A stretch of 64,000 bases of DNA from Sphagnum magellanicum (Eukaryota; Streptophyta; Sphagnopsida; Sphagnales; Sphagnaceae): the NCBI GenBank assembly GCA_021904315.1, contig CM038913.1:7563958-7627957 (forward strand). The letters are read 5' to 3'. Under the pieces are notes generated by a model that saw only the letters and a program-made list of their open reading frames with translations, searched no databases and was not told where the DNA came from. A program made the position numbers and the translations under genes. Below are positions 59,591-64,000 of this stretch, in pieces (the first letter of the stretch is position 1; each line of letters starts with the position of its first letter).

Positions 59591-62500
59591 AATCAATATT
59601 TATAATGATTTTTCATCTTGTGGCAGCATTAGCATTTTAACTTGAGGCTCTTCCAACACAACTATATATTCGGCATGCCCACTCTTGTTTATGCATGCAC
59701 ATTGTTGTTCACAACAATATTTTTGGTGATTTTACCAAATTTGGAGCATCTTGTTTAGGCATCAATAACTCAATCAATGATACTTAAATGAAATGTTTTG
59801 TAAATGGTGTGTGCAACATGACCTTATTTAAGATTTATATTTTCAAATGCACAAATGGGGATCATCTCACAAGATATATCAGAGGAAATTTAACAATTAA
59901 TGGCAAAATGTTTTTAGGTAATTGTTAAAACATTTGAAATGAAAAGAAAACTAACCTAAAACCAGTAAAAATAAGGTGAAAATTATTGTTTAATTTGGTG
60001 TAATTTGGCATCCTAAACTTCATTTTGAAGTACAATATAACAAATTAGAACAAAAAACTCAAGTTTTTTTGGCTGCATTAGTTTTGAGTATTCCATTTCA
60101 ACAAATGAATATTTTCAAATTATTCCATTTGATTTTTCAATTGTCCCTTAAGGAAAAAATAATTTAAAAAAATAAATTCGAATTAAAAAATAAATTAATT
60201 AATAATTATGATATCAACCCAATGACCACATGAATGAATTTTGAACCAAAAGAAGACATGGAGGTTAGGAGTGAGAAAAGCCGAAAGAAAAAAAGGTCGA
60301 TGATGATTAAATTATTTTGTGTGGCCATAATAATTTTATTGTCATTAATTTTATCTTTTCAAAAGATAAAATTTTGAAATTTTCACTTTATGTTATATTG
60401 TTCAATTAATATTTTTTCACATTCTACGATTTATCAAGGGCTTTCATAATGTAATAATGGATTTCAATTGTAGTTATAATTTGAATAAGTTGTTAAATTT
60501 TTAATTGTAATTGTTGAATGAATAGGTGAAATTGGTGAATGATGCATTTGTAAATAATCACATGCACAAAAGAGTCTAAAGGTTTTCAAAGCCTTGGTGT
60601 AATTATAATTGTTTAGCTATGAATACCTAGTTCACTAAACCCACATGGCTTATCATGCCAGTTTCGAAGATTATGTTAAACTTAAAAAATTAGTTATGAT
60701 ACTTGTTCATAATTTTATTTTATTTTTGAAAAGACCAAATAACCATTATTTATTGGTATAACCAATGTGTTTATTTTAAATTTTAATATTGTTAAAATGA
60801 TGTTAATTGGGTAAAATTAACATTGGTGTTTTGGTTTGGGTACTTTGGAAAGGAGAAAATATTGTTTATAAAATGTAATTTCATTTGTGATAAAATATAT
60901 TTCTATTTTTTTGGATTAATTCCAAATGTTATATCTACTACATATGTTATTGTAAAAATATCACATCATGAACTATCTATTTGTTGCATGAGATTTGCAT
61001 ATTTGTATAACAATTGCTCAACATTTATTAATTTTTTAATAATTGTATGATTTTATTGGGCAATGTTGTGTTAATGTATTTTTTAATCATATATTGTACA
61101 ATGTGAATCAATTGCAAAAGTGTTTATTTGGATTAAAATTCAATTATTATTGTTGATGAAAGCATGTTGAAGGGATTTTCTTATGATTTTGTTTATTGTT
61201 CCCAGAATTGCGTAAGTGTGTTATTTGAATCTTAGAAATTGTAATTTGTCTTTATATAATATTTGCATAACTACTCCCAAATGTTGGTCGTTTAGCCATC
61301 CATTTGGATTAAGAAATATCTTTTCATCTTCTTTTGTTAATTAAAATTCTTCGTGCCAATAATCTATGACATCATCATTATTCATGGCATTGTCTAAATC
61401 GTCACTTATTTCAATAATGTTGTTGTTTTTAGTTTTACACACTTGATGTTGCATTTGTTTCTTTTCCTTAAGGCATTTGGGAGTAATGGTTTTGTTCAAA
61501 TGTTTATCCTTGAATTTTAAAATCAATCAAACAAAAAGTTGGAGCAAGTGGTAATTAATAACCACTAATATTTTTAAATTTTTAAATGTTCGGTCCTTAT
61601 ATGAAATGATGATATTGGAAAATTCTAGTTATGGGTGCTATTGGTATAACATTCTTAAGTTGACCTTTGAGATTTATGTCTTATAACATTTCGTGTTTTT
61701 GTATGAATTCATTCAAATCAATCAAAACATTAATGGGTGGATAAATTAAATTACCATGTTGAATCCAATACTATTTTGGGGTTCATTAATTATCATATTT
61801 ATGTCATCTATTTCAATTTTTTTCTACATGTTTTTAATTTTCCATTTATTGAGTTTTTTATTATTTCAATTATGTATTATTTAAATTACTTGTGTTACAT
61901 AATAAATAATTTATTTCTAGTTGTTTAGGTTTTTGTTCTTGTTGTTTAGTATTACATTATATTGTAATTTCTTTGTGTATCATGTTTTCAACTTGTTATG
62001 AATAAAAAAGATTTGTTATTAATTCTTCATTTTCATTATCATGAAACTCATTTTTAATTGAAGTTCTAAGTAATTTGTTTGCATCTCTTGATTTTTTACA
62101 TTCATTTAAAATGTTGACATTTTAATTATCTACTTTGTAGACTTGAAAATTTTCAAAAATGATTCATTCAATGTTGTTTCTGATGACATAAAAAGATCCT
62201 TTTTGATATCGAACACAATTTGCCATGAAGAAGAAAAAATAGAAATTGTTCGAACATAATTTCCTAGATTATTTTTTTATGATGGTATTGTATAGCTTTG
62301 AAGGATTGGTATTCCTTTGTTCTACCCCACAATTATTGTTTTATACATTTACAAAGACTATGACATTCATTCAGTAGCTTTGGCAGCAATTGGAGGTGCT
62401 TCCAAATAGGCCAAGGGTTAGTTTGTTGCACTTGGTTACTGATAGGTAAACCTAGTGGTGTTTCCAAATTTGTTATGAAACCATGCTCATGTTTGGTTTT

Positions 62501-64000
62501 CTTCTTGCTATTTACATTTTTTGGTCCTCACAAGATGCATATTTGTTGGACATTCTTGATTGTGCTTGTGGAATTTTCACTCCTAAATAGGTTGGTTTGG
62601 TTTATTTGACTTTGATAAGAAGCTTCCGATTCTTTCACCCAAGTTGTATTCTATATATGTGTCTATGTGGTGGCCTCGAAATTGCTATTTTAAATGATGC
62701 AACAAACAACTATCAAATCCTAGCGATTGAATGATGGTGGGCTGACATTCATATATGATCGAAAGTGTATTTGACACATGGGAACTTGACAATGTTATTC
62801 ACTATAATATTTGTTTGTTTTACAAACAGATCAAATTGTTGGAGTGGACATATGACCTGGAGATGCATCACTTGAAAGGATATGGAAAATCCCTCAACTA
62901 TCACAATGGGGTGCCCCTCCCAAAATATGTTGTTCAATACATGGATCACAATTTTTGAAGCTCTCATCCACAAAAGTTCTGTTGTTGATGAAAAGCTATC
63001 AAATGTTTCCCCAAATCCGCCTACATATATAATGAGCTTCCTAGCTACCAAGGTTAGTGTGTAGAACTTTTTTCCCCCTTACTCTCTTTGTCATCCCATC
63101 TATAAAACATGTCAACCCAATTTGTTTGCCATTCCTTGCTATGGGATGTTTAAGGCAATCGAATTTGACATATGACAATATCATTTCATGATGTTGGCAA
63201 TGATACAATAGCAATTGTAACAACATTTATGTTGCAACACTTGAATTTCTAGTGCCATGATGGGTGCAAGATCCTTCTCCTCTAGTAACATTCAATATAA
63301 AGATTAACATAGATGACCTAGAGCTTGCAAAAGAAAAAAAAATCATTTCTTTTAAAGATAATGTGTGTAGATTTGTAAATATAAAGTATATAATCCTTTA
63401 GTGTATATAAATAGAACTTAACCAAATATTATCTCTTTAAATCTCTATGAAAAGGCATATAAAAGGCTCGTATTTGCTACAACAAATCTTTTCCTTTGCA
63501 TTAAAACATTATTCTTCCTAATAAATGTCTCTACATGTCTTCATGGTGCAAAAACATTCAACATTGCAGAGCCACCAACAATAGCAATCAAATATCAAAG
63601 CTCAAAATTTGTCTCCATTAGGAATACAACTTTTGAAGATCAAATGGAACTATTGTTGTTTTTCTTTCTTGTTCTTTTACAACTATGGATTACTCAATCT
63701 TGCTTGGTTTCTCCTACTCCATTCGAACATGCCATTCTAGAAGCAATAATCCTTGCTTTACATACACCTTTCATTTAGACCTTAATAATACCTTCTAATA
63801 TTAGTTTTTTGATCATAGTCTCTTCACTTCAATAGAGGTTCTACTATTTGTGTGTGCTTATAATTGCAAAATTTTGCTTCAACCATTATTGCTTGTCAAC
63901 AAACATGGGTATTTCAGTGAGGAGAAGATGATGATGATGGTGAATCATTGTTGAGTCAATAGAAAAATGTAGTTGGCATTCTTGGACATTTTAGGTAAGG

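Larger units (their letters stand above)
57252..64000. other. AT-rich spacer, no gene seen
   Basis: Sequence of low GC with many A/T runs. Open frames of 60-100 codons (for example 58,241-58,471 and 62,749-63,051, minus strand) have no recognisable motifs. 57,800-58,700 is slightly more complex and may be an old transposon remnant. No tRNA or structured RNA gene was identified. Confidence 0.65.

Overview
This window is nuclear DNA from a land plant. The gene families are plant ones (Golgi beta-1,3-galactosyltransferase, JINGUBANG-type WD40 protein, WRC-type zinc protein, ectodomain-less receptor-like kinase). They are split by short GT-AG introns and separated by long AT-rich, repeat-filled spacers. 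The low gene density, very AT-rich spacers and old retroelements would suit a seed-free plant (fern, lycophyte or moss), but nothing seen fixes the lineage, so that is only a guess.

Layout. 1-6,830: two minus-strand genes, a 3'-truncated beta-1,3-galactosyltransferase (489-2343) and a complete two-exon WD40 gene (3832-5364). 6,830-18,530: AT-rich spacer with a perfect 45-bp inverted repeat, a CACTA-like terminus, a dead hAT transposase gene (11.6-14.8 kb, minus strand) and a GC-richer insert nested in it. 18,531-25,334: a composite mobile block. It has a Helitron-like 3' terminus, a captured first exon of a kelch-repeat gene with its splice donor, and a decayed Ty3/gypsy chromovirus with gag, pol and chromodomain. 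A 57-bp sequence lies on both sides of the last two. 25,335-34,900: spacer with tandem repeats, a GC-rich island, a MITE-like element and a 43/86-bp minisatellite. 36,025-39,556: a four-exon plus-strand gene for a low-complexity nuclear-type protein with a winged-helix-like segment and a WRC-like zinc motif. 44,228-47,410: a six-exon plus-strand receptor-like kinase gene. 47,411-64,000: no convincing gene. It holds a double stem-loop, a 52-bp minisatellite, a probable non-autonomous LTR element with two more Helitron-like 3' ends nested inside, and a 70-bp minisatellite.

The four host genes share no evident pathway; each stands alone. The most unusual material is in the repeats: three copies of one Helitron-like end, one beside a captured gene fragment; a retroelement whose eight in-frame stops all fit C-to-T change; and more than ten unrelated minisatellites with periods of 24 to 280 bp. 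Exon boundaries were placed by eye from GT/AG sites, reading phase and family knowledge. No searches were run.
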